In this document: positions 11,484-23,059 of the stretch, piece by piece
Layout: every line of letters begins with the position of its first letter
How positions within the stretch are numbered: the stretch's first letter is position 1
The notes under the pieces: model-generated
Told to the model about the DNA's origin: nothing
The model's database searches: none
The model's input: the letters and a program-made list of their open reading frames with translations, nothing else
Assembly: GCF_047496725.1 (NCBI RefSeq)
Contig: NW_027328668.1
Span: 1-64,000, forward strand
DNA length: 64,000 bases
DNA from: Anoplolepis gracilipes
Taxonomy: Eukaryota; Arthropoda; Insecta; Hymenoptera; Formicidae
Direction of reading: 5' to 3'
Position numbers and translations under genes: made by a program

Positions 11484-13018
11484 CAACCTCGTGCCCAATA
11501 ACACTTGCTGGCGGCGTCGACAATGACGGAACATGCATCGGAGGAGCATACTCTGATCCTTATGGAACATAAACGAAGATAATTGTATTGGCAACCGTAA
11601 GAATTACATTGCAAGATTACATTGCCGACGTGCAAATAAATACCAACCAAGTGCAACTCAGATCTGGCGTCGCATGCGAATTTGATGCTACGTATTGTAT
11701 TGATATAAAAAGAGGAAATACTTACTGGGACCCTGTACCGGTCGATACTTGCAAATTTTCTAATTATGGATTATTATTTGAAGGATACGCGAATAAGGTA
11801 CTCGATAATAACAAGGATTATCCTCAAACAGTTTATTCAGTAACCATGCAAGATGCGATCTTTGCATTAACCAGCAAAGGGAAACAAGACATTTGCGGAT
11901 ACTCACTCGTCCGAACCGAACATCCTAAATTACTAATCTTCGAAACAATACGCGGAAGCGAAATTTTTAAAAAATATGCTCGCACCGCAAATCTCGACAT
12001 TTTCACATATAAATTCTAAATTCATGTGTGTAGAGAAACATTCGCACTCAAATAAACGAACTATACAGGAATTTTCTGTTACATCAATGCAAATTAGAGC
12101 GAAGAATGCTACAAAACGCGCTAGCTATAGCCACTCGAAAACACTAGACATTTTCGCATATCACTTAATGAAAGGACCTGGATATATGACTCTACGAGCA
12201 GAAATAATTCACATAATTAAATGTATACCGGTAGATGTGAAACTTGCACGAACAACGGAGTGTTATGATCAACTACCGGTAGTCAGAGGAAATCAGACGC
12301 ACTTTTTAACGTCCCAGACTCACATACTGCTACGACAAAGAATGCAAACTACATGTAATCCATTCGCACCTGCCATGTAACTCTTACGAGATTCGTGGTA
12401 CAAATTTTTATTGAATCCAGTGGACACTCTACCTCCAACTGTCATGAAATCATGAAGTCATGAAATCATTAACAAGACCTACATGGAAATACATAAGCTC
12501 AGGATCGCTCGTCACTAGTGGTATATACTCTGAAAAAAAGTTAAAGGACCTCAGAGATCGTATAATGTTTTCAACCGAACGACCTTTAGTACATAATACA
12601 GTAGCAAGAGGAGTGATGGGAAGACCCACTTCTTTACAAGGAGACTCTATCTCTAACCTTTGGGATGAAGCATACATGGAAAAAATAGCCTGCGTGGATG
12701 AAATTCTGGAGTAAATTTCTTATATTTGGTAATATTAGTGCCGGACTACTCCGAATTTATTTAATTACCCGGCTTTCAAGTTAATATTAGACACAATTGT
12801 ACATGGATATGCTCTACATATCGTGTATGGATGGTCAATATATTTACTCGGAGCTCTCTGGGATTCTCTTACATTTACTATTATACATGGAAACACGAAA
12901 ACGCCCTCAAGGCCCGCAACCCAGCACGCCTTCGGAAAACCGTAATTCGAATGATATTAAACTCAATATAGCCTCCGCAGAAGAAAAACCCTCTTACACA
13001 CTCCAACTAAAAGACTAG
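11484..13018 (+). pseudogene. env: Envelope-like glycoprotein relic, main part
   Basis: Continues the frame of 7,852-8,126. The segment 11,588-12,019 is open, then shifts near 12,000 into 12,016-12,380, and a later part (about 12,460-12,714) is open again. Visible features are paired Cys/Trp patches (YWDPVPVDTCKF at 11,719-11,754; CIPVDVKLARTTECYDQLPV near 12,222), a stretch before the end (IMFSTERPLVHNTVARGVMG) typical of the fusion-glycoprotein stalk, a hydrophobic segment near 12,721-12,890, and a polar tail ending 13,018. At least one stop (about 11,570) and two frame breaks make it a pseudogene. The match to chuvirus-like glycoproteins is from memory of the family's Cys pattern; a baculovirus-F-type envelope is less likely. 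Confidence 0.5.
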
Positions 13019-13564
13019 ATATTATTTTCCTTTAATCTTTCCTCCACCTCCTCTTCCCAAAAGAGAGAAGAAATTTTCCTTTCTCCTTTTGAAACATAAC
13101 ACAGTGTTAGGTTACATCCTGTCGGCTCCACGTTTCTTCCTCTCACAAGAATTAACTGATAAGCGATAAACGAGAAGTCACTCGACAAATAGACCGTTCT
13201 TGTCAAATAATATTTTAAACATTTCAACACGATTTCCCAACAAATATAGAAGGGCTCGATGATAAAATACATTACGGCTTGTTGCTACGTAGGATTAAAT
13301 GATAATCGTTCAACTAATAATAAGGAAAAGCCGCGGGATAAATAAACCGTTCTTGCCACACCATACCGTAAATACCCAGACGCGATTTCCAAACGAGGGA
13401 CAAACAACAAATTATCAATCTTTTCTGTAACCGAATAATAAAGCTGAGTAAATTCTAAAATTTCCTAATTTTCACGAGCTCAGCAACAATCAAAATAAGG
13501 CGAAGAAAAGATACCTTCGGACCTCTCGCAATACGTGGTCCCGCCCAACACACCTCAAGAAAAT

Positions 13565-13578
13565 TATATAAAAAGGGA
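13565..13578 (+). promoter_or_regulatory. TATA box of LTR E
   Basis: TATATAAAAAGGGA, followed by a GC-containing start region (ACTCGCGC). The same box with the same following sequence recurs at about 6,515 (C), 21,845 (G), 23,570 (H) and 41,794 (J). Confidence 0.7.
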
Positions 13579-13814
13579 ATACTCGCGCACAAAGATACAT
13601 TCATTTTCGACCCAGTTAATAGTCGACATTAGACTCATTAATTTGACACCAGTAAGTCGCGCTCTAGTGCACTTTCGAAATATTTCGGTTGTTGCTTGAC
13701 GTGAGACTAAAATCATTAGTCAGTGCAATATATCGACCTCTCAGTCGAACCACGACGCAGCCAACCCACGACTCATCCAGTCGCCGAACAACTACGCAAT
13801 TTGCAGCTTAAGTA

Positions 13815-13893
13815 GTAAGTCTACTTTCCTCCTCTCTCTTCTTTTTTTGCCGTCGTTCCTTTTCCCTTTATTCAAAATTGTTCTTTTCATAAG
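13815..13893 (+). other. Predicted LTR intron (LTR E)
   Basis: Donor AGTA|GTAAGT and acceptor CATAAG|TGCC, with a pyrimidine-rich stretch between. LTR J has AAGTATGCC with no intron at exactly this junction. That is what a copy reverse-transcribed from spliced RNA would show. Confidence 0.75.
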
Positions 13894-14288
13894 TGCCTAA
13901 AATCCCACCGACCCGCCGTTTCTCGCGAGCCAGCCGGGACCGTCGATCGGACGAAGCGATCTTGAGCGATAACAACAGTTCTGACTCTCCCCCTTTGAAA
14001 ACGCTTTTCCCATCAACACACTACTACCCCGAAATAGATTTTCCTTCCCCTTCATATTCCCCCGTACCTCTTTCACCTTCGGTCATCGACATATCCGATG
14101 ACTCACTGCCGTCGTCTCCCCCAACTCTTTTTAATTCCTCATCTATAATCCTCTCGGATAGTTCACCAAACCACACTATTGAACTTCCCGACTCCTCTCT
14201 TGAATACTCCCCAGCAGATCCCGATACCCGATGCGCTCTCCTCTCTAGAATCAGAGCTTTCGTCTATGTCCTCTTCCGTTCTCCTTAA
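13894..14288 (+). CDS. LTR-encoded Ser/Pro/Asp-rich ORF, family II (LTR E)
   Basis: With the last base of the first exon (13,814) the spliced message reads A|TGCCTAAA, giving a Met start and an open frame to 14,288. The product begins with a basic patch (MPKIPPTRRFSRASRDRRSD), then a long acidic Ser/Pro region (YSPVPLSPSVIDISDD; LEYSPADPD). A frameshift near 14,228 replaces the family C-terminus seen in LTR B. The first-exon frame is open upstream for about 90 bases without ATG, whereas LTR J has an in-frame upstream ATG. No known domain is recognised. It could be an accessory protein or a remnant of an N-terminal Gag leader. Confidence 0.5.
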
Positions 14289-14862
14289 CCTAATAGATAG
14301 CGTTTTCGAAGACTTCGAAATCGTAACATAACCCTCTCTACACTTTTCACAAAATTTATTATTTCCTAATAAATTATTGTATTAAAATCTAACCAGGATA
14401 AACTTTAAAATCGCACTAATTCCCCTTCTTTTCTGTTTGACGTTCTCCGTACCGATGTAACACCGGCGATCCACACACATACACCCACACACACACACTT
14501 AAATCTAAGGCCAATACTAAAAGTATAAAATAATAAGATCATATGTATAGCGTTAATTGAATAAATGTAAACCAAAATATTTAAATGATCGATAAATTTA
14601 TTTAATTCCCTCACTCACTCTCTGCATAAGATCACACTTGGTCCCGTCCCGTGTAAAAGAGATTCGATTCTCTGACCAAAAAGGGACCACCGAGCGAGCG
14701 TTCGCATAAACAGAGTAATAACGACACCCGTCGTTTACCTGTCTTGCTAGCCTCCAGCTCGCTCGACCAAGTCTTTTGTCTGTAAGACTTTTGACATCGG
14801 AACAGTTCCTGTTACGCCCTTCCTCTGATCCATCCTTTCCACGGGCCTGGACGTAACAACAG

Positions 14863-15545
14863 CATTCGCTCTTTTTAGAAATCTTTGACATGGAAGTCGA
14901 ATCGATCAACACCAACGATCTAATCCGTGGAAATCTGGAAATACGGATTATTCGTGTAGAGTCTTCATCTCTTTTATGGATACAATTGAAGAACGGAAAA
15001 GGAACTTTAATTGAATTTCTAGAAAAGCTAAACTTTCGGATAGACAAGTGACACAAGTATCCCTGTTATTTTCCTGACGACATAAAGGAAAACGAACTCA
15101 TTGCTGTTAAAGCAAAAAACAGCTGGCAACGAGGACTTATTGTAGAGATAAACAGGAGTACATTCATGGTAAAAGTCGCCTTAAAGGATTGAAGCCACAT
15201 AAGCTGGAAACCCATGGGGCATATTTACACTCTCGAAGATCGATTCCGGCAATTGTCATGGCAGAGCATCAAAAGCGGTTTGGCATATACTAGCCCCTCA
15301 CCAACAACCTCAAAATGGCCCGACAAAACGAGGGAGTTGTGTAAAATCCTAGTACAACACCGAGATGGACAGATGAAAATAATTCATCCTATGGGCGAAA
15401 CAGGCGCTACGATAAAACTAATCGTATACAATGAAGCCGATAGGGGCCAACAACTTACGAGACGTACTTGTGCAGTTAGGGCATGCTTAACTCAGCATTC
15501 AAGTCATAATGGACGTATTTCCCGCTGAGATAATATAAGACAATA
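14863..15545 (+). pseudogene. Tudor-domain-like ORF relic in the retroelement
   Basis: The frame from ATG 14,890 encodes an extended-Tudor-like fold: a beta-rich lead (IRIIRVESSSLLWIQLKNGK), the core IAVKAKNSWQRGLIVEI followed by VKVALKD, and a post-core helix region (LEDRFRQLSWQSIKSGLA). In Tudor domains this is where the Trp/Tyr cage and the DYG/DWG turn sit. Two stops (about 15,049 and 15,190, the second right after the conserved Asp) and a frameshift near 15,445 inactivate it. Tudor domains bind dimethyl-arginine on Piwi proteins and germ-granule partners. In its original order it lay just downstream of env. Capture by the retroelement is inferred; a host pseudogene next to it is the alternative. 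Confidence 0.55.
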
Positions 15546-15583
15546 CCACTCGTCGTACTATACTGTAACAAATATATTTATAT

Positions 15584-15584
<1 letters not shown>

Positions 15585-15634
<50 letters not shown>

Positions 15635-15635
15635 C

Positions 15636-15676
<41 letters not shown>
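15585..15676. repeat. (TA)n microsatellite
   Basis: Long TA run broken by CATACA. A second TA run lies at about 15,890-15,937. Confidence 0.9.
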
Positions 15677-15679
<3 letters not shown>

Positions 15680-15886
15680 GGTGTCCCAAAGTGACCGGTA
15701 AATGTTTTAATGGCAGGTTCTTCAAAACATTTTAAGGCGAAAAATTTAATACAAAAATGTCGAGGCTACAATAGTTTTCAAACTAGAAGCAATTATATTT
15801 CAGGAATGATAGGGCTGAGATTTCGCGCTCTCAGGTGAAGCAAAATAACAAATGATAAAAGTGCTCCTATAAATAGCGCTCTTTAT

Positions 15887-15890
<4 letters not shown>
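15677..15890. mobile_element. Mariner-type TIR element fragment
   Basis: After TA, the end CAGGGTGTCCCAAAGTGACC followed by about 200 bp of non-coding DNA up to a TA microsatellite. No matching right end is seen, so only one end survives or the other is lost in the repeat. Confidence 0.45.
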
Positions 15891-15939
<49 letters not shown>

Positions 15940-16238
15940 CAGTTTCGTTTAAAAACTCATGTTGACATGACGTGTCTCGTTGTTTGGTTTTATCTCAAAT
16001 TTAATAACCGTTGATTTTAACTAAGTGACATATTTAATTGTTCCATAATTAAGTTCTACCTTTAAACATGTCCCATTGGATTCTTTCTTCTCTTTCTTAA
16101 TTTACGTTTACACTTGAAAAGGACCACAACCATATGGTCGAAACGTCGTGTGAATAAATTGAATGATTTTGGCTAGTCAGGTCGTTTTAATTAACCCGTT
16201 GTTTACAATTAAATACTAGCGACTTTAATCTCTAACTT
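15940..16238 (+). mobile_element. Penelope-like element 3' end
   Basis: Non-coding tail ending in CTTGAAAAGGACCACAACC, ATGGTCGAAACGTCG, then GGCTAGTCAGGTCG and CTAGCGACTTTAATCTC. The same terminal block occurs inverted at 3,803-3,932, partially at 32,315-32,376, and in a diverged form at 46,045-46,148. Confidence 0.7.
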
Positions 16239-16542
16239 ATAATAATAATATATATTTATAATATATATAATAATATATATTTTATAATAATATTTATAAT
16301 ACAAATACGTAGAAAAAAAAGAAAGAAATATTTTATTTAAAAAGAAAATATATATGTATCCTTTTATACACAAATAAACACAAAAAAAATGTTAAAGAAA
16401 GACGAAGGGTTTTGGTGGTCGCTTTATCTTTCCTCTTTCTTAATTAAAACACACACATAAAATTAACGCATCGCGGACGTACGGAATCTATTTTCCGTTG
16501 CAAATGTTATGTCTTTTCCCAACATTTATCTAAAGGCGGAGA
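16239..16542 (+). other. Retroelement 3' non-coding region and polypurine tract
   Basis: AT-rich start, then AAAGAAAGACGAAGGGTTTTGG, a CTTTATCTTTCC block and CAACATTTATCTAAAGGCGGAGA just before an LTR start. A homologous block precedes the LTR at 23,415. AAGGCGGAGA is a plausible polypurine tract priming plus-strand synthesis. Confidence 0.5.
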
Positions 16543-16885
16543 TGTTACGTAGTCCCGACTGTACGATTCCTTCTTTTCATGTAGTTTTAAGATTAACCGC
16601 CTACACAACGACAATCATCCTGACTTACTCCCGCAGAGTCGCGATAATAGCCAAGCGCGCGATAACAACTTATTATCACAAAAAAAAAGAAGAAAAAACA
16701 GGAAAAGGGCAGTATGACTCTAATCCATTGGAAAATTATAATAACATATTTAATACCAAGTTTTTCTTCTGTTTTTGAACTTTCTAATTCGTTGGACTTG
16801 ACACTACACTTGATCTGTACGGTTTCGAGAGATGGTTGTTACGTAATTCCTTCTGACGCATCCTTTCCCGAGTCTGAACGTAACA
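16543..16885 (+). mobile_element. LTR I (family I), heavily deleted
   Basis: Starts TGTTACGTAG and ends GAACGTAACA but is only 343 bp. U3 joins near 16,760 to the U5 end (GGTTTCGAGAGATGGTTGTTACG). It follows a polypurine-like tract, so it may be the 3' LTR of a lost element. Confidence 0.65.
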
Positions 16886-17921
16886 CTGCACATAATTTAA
16901 TGTCACTATTTTTTTATCAATACTACTGGGCTTGTGTAATCTGACAAGGATAGTTGAGTAATTCTGTCGCGTAACCATTGATTAACATATTTACTTCTCT
17001 CTGTTCGAGTCGAGATAATTTTCCAGCTCTTTGGTATTTAAATATTAGTTCATTAGCTTATTATATTCATTTTTACGTTCTTGTGTTTTAACGGGATTTT
17101 ATTTATCTATTAAGGGGATGCTTGACCCATCTTTTTTGTCGATGAAACAAATGAAAATTTTGCGTGTATAAATATTTTTTTGGTTACACAGATTGATAAA
17201 TCCTTTTCCACAATTTTAATATTATTTAAACTTAATTCAAGGACTTAATATTTCTGGAAATTGTATTAAAGCGATGAAGTAATAAAAAATAAACGTGAAT
17301 AAAGAAGCAGATAACAATATTCAATAAAATATACCTCTTAATGATATAAAATTATTACACATATTCGTATGTACGCATCAATTATTTATTTAAATATATA
17401 TAAATAATGTATTATATGAATTAAATATTGCAAACTAAATATTAATTATATAAACTAATATTCCAACGTTTTAAAAATAAACTGAGTATGTATCTCATAA
17501 ACTGAAAATATCTCAAAGAAAGAAAACTATAGAAGACTATATTTCTAATATTTTGCAAAATGTCGATGGTAATGTTACCGAAAACACATTTTTAAAGACA
17601 CAGAAGCAGAGAAAAAACATTTGAAACATTCTGTAAAATGTTAGTTGTAAATACAATGTTTCAAGAGATCTTGTAAATTCAAATATAATAATATTATAAA
17701 AGATCGAAATATATTTATCTTTTATAAAATGCTAATTGATGATATATTCTTCTTGCAATCTTACAATCAAAGAATAAATATTTTAATAAAACTATAAAAT
17801 TAAAAAAAATAAGATACTCAAAATATAGAAAATATGTTGACAAGTACAGAAGAGACAATGATGCAAATCATGCAGTTTTTATATTTATTTTTATATTCTA
17901 TACATACATACATATAAATCA
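16886..17921. other. AT-rich intergenic DNA
   Basis: No coding sequence, terminal repeat or RNA gene recognised; ORFs are short and low in complexity. Confidence 0.6.
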
Positions 17922-18618
17922 TGTTTTATAAAAACATCGATACGGACTCTGTCACTTAAGGATGACAGTCCCAGCATCCACCTGCGTGTTTTATAAAAAC
18001 ATCGCCGATGATAATCCCAACATCTCTCTGCTTGTTTTATAAAAACGTCGTCAGTGTGGACTCTGTCACTTAAAGATAACAGTCCCAGCACCCACCGGCT
18101 TATATCATAAAAACATGCGAACTCTGCCATTCAAGGGTAACAATCGCAGCATCCATCTGCTTGTTTTATAAAAACGTCGCCGGTGCGGACTCTGTCACTC
18201 AAAGGTGACAGTCCCAGCACCCACCGGCCTGTTTTATAAAAACATGCGGACTCTGCCACTTAAAGGTGACAACCTCAGCATTCATGTACTTGTTCTATAA
18301 AAACATCGCCGGTGCGGACTTTGCCGCTCAAGAGTGATAATTCCAACACCCATCTGCTTGTTTTATAAAAACGTCGTCGGTGCGGACTTTATCACTTAAA
18401 AATGACAGTCCCAGCACCCACCGGCTTATATCATAAAAACATGCGAACTCTGCCACTCAAGGGTGACAATCGCAGCATCCATCTGCTTGTTTTATAAAAA
18501 CGGCGCCGATGCGGACTCTGTCACTCAAAGGTGACAGTCCCAGCACCCACCGGCTTGTTTCATAAAAACTTCGCCGGTGTGGATTCTGCTATTCAAAATG
18601 ACAATCCCGTTCAGTGAA
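17922..18618. repeat. 66-bp minisatellite, about 10 units
   Basis: Tandem units with the core TTTTATAAAAACGTCGCCGG, then GGACTCTGTCACTCAAAGG and CAGTCCCAGCACCCACC. Variant units (CATGCGAACTCTGCCA and CGTCGTCGGTGCGG types) recur in the same order near 18,040-18,165 and 18,370-18,490, giving a higher-order period of about 330 bp. The unit is a multiple of three and open on the minus strand for many units (SDRVRTGDVFIKQ). Confidence 0.85.
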
Positions 18619-19799
18619 CGGTTATTCATAATTGACGTAACTTTTAAAATTTTGATAAATATAGGAGCATATACAATCACGTTCAATAATTGTTGTGATT
18701 GTGCTTCTGAATGCGTCCAATGTATGCATATGTATACAAACATACGCGTAAAATGTAAGTTAGGCCTATTGTACTATGCCAATAGAATGCAGGCAATGGC
18801 CAATAGGAACAAGCAATAACACATGGAAAAAAGAGAGAGATCTTTCTTTCCATATTATATTTAATTAACATAATATTTATTAAGTATATATTAGATAATT
18901 CATTAATCTGCCTTGATAAGTTCTAGGTTCTTGATTGTGAAAACACCGCAATATATGTAATATTTGTTACAAATCCGTTTATATATAATTCTAAATGCTT
19001 TATATATAATATGCAGAGTTGCAAGAAGTTTATAATCGTTTTAATATACTTGTGCCGTCGATACATTTGCTATGCGGCTTTTGTAACTAAATAATCTAGA
19101 ATTTGTAGATAGAATAATGATAAATTATATAATATATTTAAGAATTTTACGTGAATTAAATAAGGAAATATTTTGCGTATCAAAAGACAGAGGATGTTGC
19201 ACTGTTACGTATCAAACTTTTGATACAAAATATATTTCAAGCCTATAATTATATGTAAAACTGACTTTATTTCATAGAATTGTTTTACCAGTTGTTTTAA
19301 CAGTTATTTAACTGAAATTCTTATTATCTCCAGTTGACAGACATCAAAATCAAGTTACATTGTTCAAGAATCCAAGTAGAAATATATATGTATTAAAAAA
19401 TATTTAACGTATACATACATGTATAGTAATTTTATATTTCATTAAAAAAGGTATATTTATTATATGTCTTGTTACTTGTTTTCCTCACACTTATTTTTTA
19501 CCACTTTAATCACTTCAATATACAAAAATTAATCACTTAATCTTTCATCAATTCTTAAACAAAATCTTCAACAAAGATTTTCCTATAAAAATTTTCTACA
19601 AATGGCGTTATTTTAAAGCAAACCTTGCAAAATTGCAAAATAAACTTCAACTTAGACGGCATCTACGGGCAGAACTAAATTTTTTCTATCAATTTTATTA
19701 ATTGTATCTTAAAATTTAACATTTTCTCTTTAAAATGCGTTTTTAATCATTGCGCTACGACTTTAAACGTGTACTAGGCACTATTTACCTTGAACCCCA
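18619..19799. other. AT-rich intergenic DNA
   Basis: Nothing recognised; no ORF with family resemblance. Confidence 0.6.
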
Positions 19800-21258
19800 T
19801 AAGCATATGCTTTACATAAGTCGTGTTAAGGACCTTTTGCCATCTTCTATGCGAACGACGAGTAACTGGGTATCTCAGTCTTGGATGACGTAAACAATTT
19901 GACTGCAAAGTCATTTTGTGATGGACTCCCCCTTAAATATCAGCTGCAAATGGCACACTTGCCCCGCAATTCCCCTTTTGATGCGTTAGCTAAAACTTTA
20001 GCGAAGCGGCAAAAATTAGATTGACAACGGAATTCAAGACTGCCTAGAGCCAACAGACCTCTATAAAGAAAAACAAAACGACTACGCAAAACGCCAACCT
20101 ATGCCATATTACCACGACCACAACGCGAGGAGATCTCCTGCGACCGCTCCTCAGCCGGCACACCCGCGAAATTCCGCCAAAATATTCCCGAATCGCTATC
20201 TTGAAATCTTAAAAATACATACACACGCCTACCGTCGCCCTTGTTACAGATGGAGTTCTACAAGAAACCAACTTTATGATCGATACAGACGCTACGCCAA
20301 ATCTCGTAAAATTACGCAGTTTACATCCTAAAACGCATATCCACAATACTACAAATTGTATCTGAGCGATATTACGAACGGCAGGATCGAAACTTTTGAG
20401 TCAGTGCAGGTCTTCTACATGAGATACCCCGTAGAAATGCACGTCGTGCAACATAATTTCCCGATTCCGCAAGAGGGACTTCTAGGATCTGACTTTTTGC
20501 GGGACGTCTCTAAGATCGACTTCAAGGACCAATGTATTCTTTGGCAGGACATCCGCGTACCTTTCGCGCAACGTAACAGTAATTATCCCCGCTGGATTGC
20601 GTGCTACCTTTTACATCAAGGTTAGCAACTCGTAGATCTCTATCAGATATATCCCTAAATTGAACATCTGTAGGAACGTATATCTCGGCGACACGGTGGT
20701 AATCAACCGCGGAGGAAGAGCTTATCATCAAGTCATAAACACGGGTGATACCGATCGCGAGTTAATATTTCCAACCGTCGAATTGAAAGAAATCGAGGTA
20801 ATACAGAACCTACTTCGTCTCGATCATTTAAACGCGGAAGAGAGAAAACACGTCATATCACTGGTCGACCCTCATAACGACCTATTCCATTTATCTGGGG
20901 ATAAATTAAGAGACAGGGACGCGATTGCACACAGAATAACCACCGTCGACGACTGACTTATACATACGAAACAACTTCCGCCGGTTCATAAAGAAGAAAT
21001 AAACAGACAAGTCAAGAATTTTTAAATAACAACGTAATATGGCCATCTCTTTATAATTCTCCCTTTTGAATAATGCCGATTTCAAAGGAAATAAACGTTG
21101 GAGGATGGTGATAGACTATTGCGCGCTAAATGAAAAAGCAATAAGCAACGCGTACTCTCTGCCCAAAATAACTGAAATATTGGACCAGTGGGAAGTGCAA
21201 AATATTTTAGCGTTTTCGACCTCGCGTCCGTTTTCCACCAAATACCGATACATAGGTC
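19800..21258 (+). pseudogene. Second Ty3/gypsy-type fossil: gag end, protease, RT start
   Basis: Fragments read in order. Gag-like: FCDGLPLKYQLQMAHLPRNS (about 19,912) and an ALAKTLAKRQKL helix. Then a protease with IDTDATPNLVKL (about 20,281; DTDA in place of DTGA) and EGLLGSDFLRDVSKIDF (20,473-20,523), a pol linker open at 20,660-20,956, and the RT start: KRWRMVIDYCALNEKA (21,092-21,139), a LPKITEILDQ helix and FSVFDLASVFHQIP (21,204-21,245). Several stops and shifts occur. The RT is cut at its first catalytic Asp region by the LTR beginning at 21,259. It is a different element from that at 1-5.4 kb. Confidence 0.75.
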
Positions 21259-22835
21259 TGTTACGTCGTCCCGATTGCACGATTCCTTCTTTCCCCGAAG
21301 TTTTAAGATTAACCGCCTCCACAACAATCATCAGGGCATCCTGACTCAACTTTTGTGGAACCACGATAATAACCGAGCGCGCGATAACAACTTATTATCA
21401 CAGAAAAAAAAACAGGAAAAGGATAGTATAACTCTAATCTATTGGAATGTTACATCCTGTCGGTTCCACTTTTTTCCTCCCACGAAAATAAAACAATAAT
21501 CGTCCGATCAGTCATAAAAAGGTCGCACGATAAATAGAACTGTTCTCACCAATTAATATTTTAAACATTGAACACGATGTCCAAAGAAATGCCCGGAAAG
21601 GATTGATAGCGACATCCTCTAAATAAATGAAACTGAATAACACAGCTGCATAATCTTAAAAGACAAACAAACGATGCAAAATAGGAATCTTCAAATTTTC
21701 TAAGAGGCCGTACCGGGCTCACCAATCAGCAATAATAAAAAAAAAGTGGAGAAAGATCTCGCCGAACGACAGTTTTTATATACACGTCGAAATCTCAAGA
21801 ATACTCCCACCCAAAAAAATTTTAACACGCCCTCAAGATTCAATATAAAAAGGGAGTACTCGCGGATTCATACACTCATTCTTTCATTCAGTAATTCGGC
21901 ATCCACCTTCGTTCCTCAAGTATCCATTAGTGTTTTTATTCAGCATTTATTTGTACTTTGACTTATTTCGGTCATTCGCTGATTCAAGCAATTTACTTCG
22001 CATTCCATGTACTCAGAATAAAAACTAAATAATTAGAGTCAGTACGAAACGTCGGCTGACCACCCGCCGAACGAGGTACAGGAGCCGCAGCCGAACCATG
22101 ACTAAACCCACAACCGAACCACGACTAAACCCGCAGCCTAAGTAGTAAATCTACTTTCTTCTAAAATCCTCTCTTTTGTCGTTGTCACTTTTCCCTTTTC
22201 ATTTATTTTTTATAAATTATTGTACTAAACTTCCAACCAAAATAAAATCTTTAAAATCATACTTGTCCCTGCTTTTTTTCTGGTTGACGTCCTCCGCATT
22301 TATGTAACACCCGCAATACACACACACACACACACACACACACATAAAAACATTAACTAATTTGAGGCCGTTAGTCAATTGAAAAAGCGAATTAGTATTA
22401 AACTTAAAAATAAACTTATGTATTTATATATCTATATATGTTAACAAGTTTATTTAACTCCCTTTCTTCTCTCTCATAACCAATAACAATAAAAGATCAC
22501 ACGTGGTCCCGTCCCGGGTAATAGAATTAATTCTTTTACCAAAAAAGGACCAACGAACGAACGTTCGAAATACTGTAATAGCGACATTCCGTCGTTTTTC
22601 CTGTTTCCCGAACATTAAAGTTCATTCGACCGAGTCACTCGTCCGTAAGACGTTTGACTACGGCTTGAGTATTGTTACGCCCTTCCTATTGACCCATTCT
22701 TCCCTGGGCCTGGACGTAACAGGAAAAATAACGTATTTAATACCAAGTCCTCCCACAGAACCATGAATCACCTAATAAATAATAAAAATGATAACAAGTT
22801 TCCATATGACTTCCAAATGTACCGGAAGCACCGAA
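21259..22835 (+). mobile_element. LTR F (family I), split by LTR G
   Basis: Family I start TGTTACGTCGTCCCGATTGC to 21,447, then resumes at 22,722 (AACGTATTTAATACCAAGTCC, CCATATGACTTCCAAATG) after LTR G. Near 22,835 it joins a family II-like U3 piece, so its 3' part is lost. Confidence 0.75.
21448..22721 (+). mobile_element. Solo LTR G (family II) inside LTR F
   Basis: Starts TGTTACATCCTGTCGG and ends GGACGTAACA, with a perfect 4-bp duplication GGAA (21,444-21,447 and 22,722-22,725). TATA box at about 21,845. The donor is mutated to GTAAAT (22,145) and the ORF region after it is deleted. Confidence 0.85.
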
Positions 22836-23059
22836 AAACAGTTCGACAAACGGAACCGCTTTCGTCAAATAATTTTCTAATCATTTTGAACACAATGTCT
22901 AAACAAATACAAAAAAGAGGTCGATAACGAAACATTAGCAATCTTCTCTGTAAATGAAACTGAATAACAAACACAGCTGCATAATTTTAAGAGACAAACA
23001 AATGCGAGAAAAAAGAATTTCCTAATCTTCCATGAACCTATATCGGACTCACTAATCGG
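22836..23059 (+). mobile_element. Family II LTR U3 remnant
   Basis: Carries GTCAAATAATTTTC, GAGGTCGATAACGAAAC and CACAGCTGCATAATTTTAAG, all matching U3 of LTR E, G and J. No ends are visible. Confidence 0.55.

Larger units (their letters stand above)
13105..14858 (+). mobile_element. Solo LTR E (family II), complete
   Basis: Starts TGTTAGGTTACATCC (a small insertion after TGTTA) and ends GGACGTAACA, with a perfect 4-bp duplication ACAG (13,101-13,104 and 14,859-14,862). It holds U3, a TATA box, first exon, intron (13,815-13,893), ORF, polyadenylation-like AATAAATTATTG (about 14,370), a CA tract and U5. The duplication shows a separate insertion, not the 3' LTR of the surrounding fossil, so the envelope and Tudor segments on either side were once adjacent. 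Confidence 0.88.

Noticed and set aside
17922..18618. Repeat array considered as CRISPR
   Set aside because: Units are contiguous without unique spacers and the genome is eukaryotic; it is a minisatellite.
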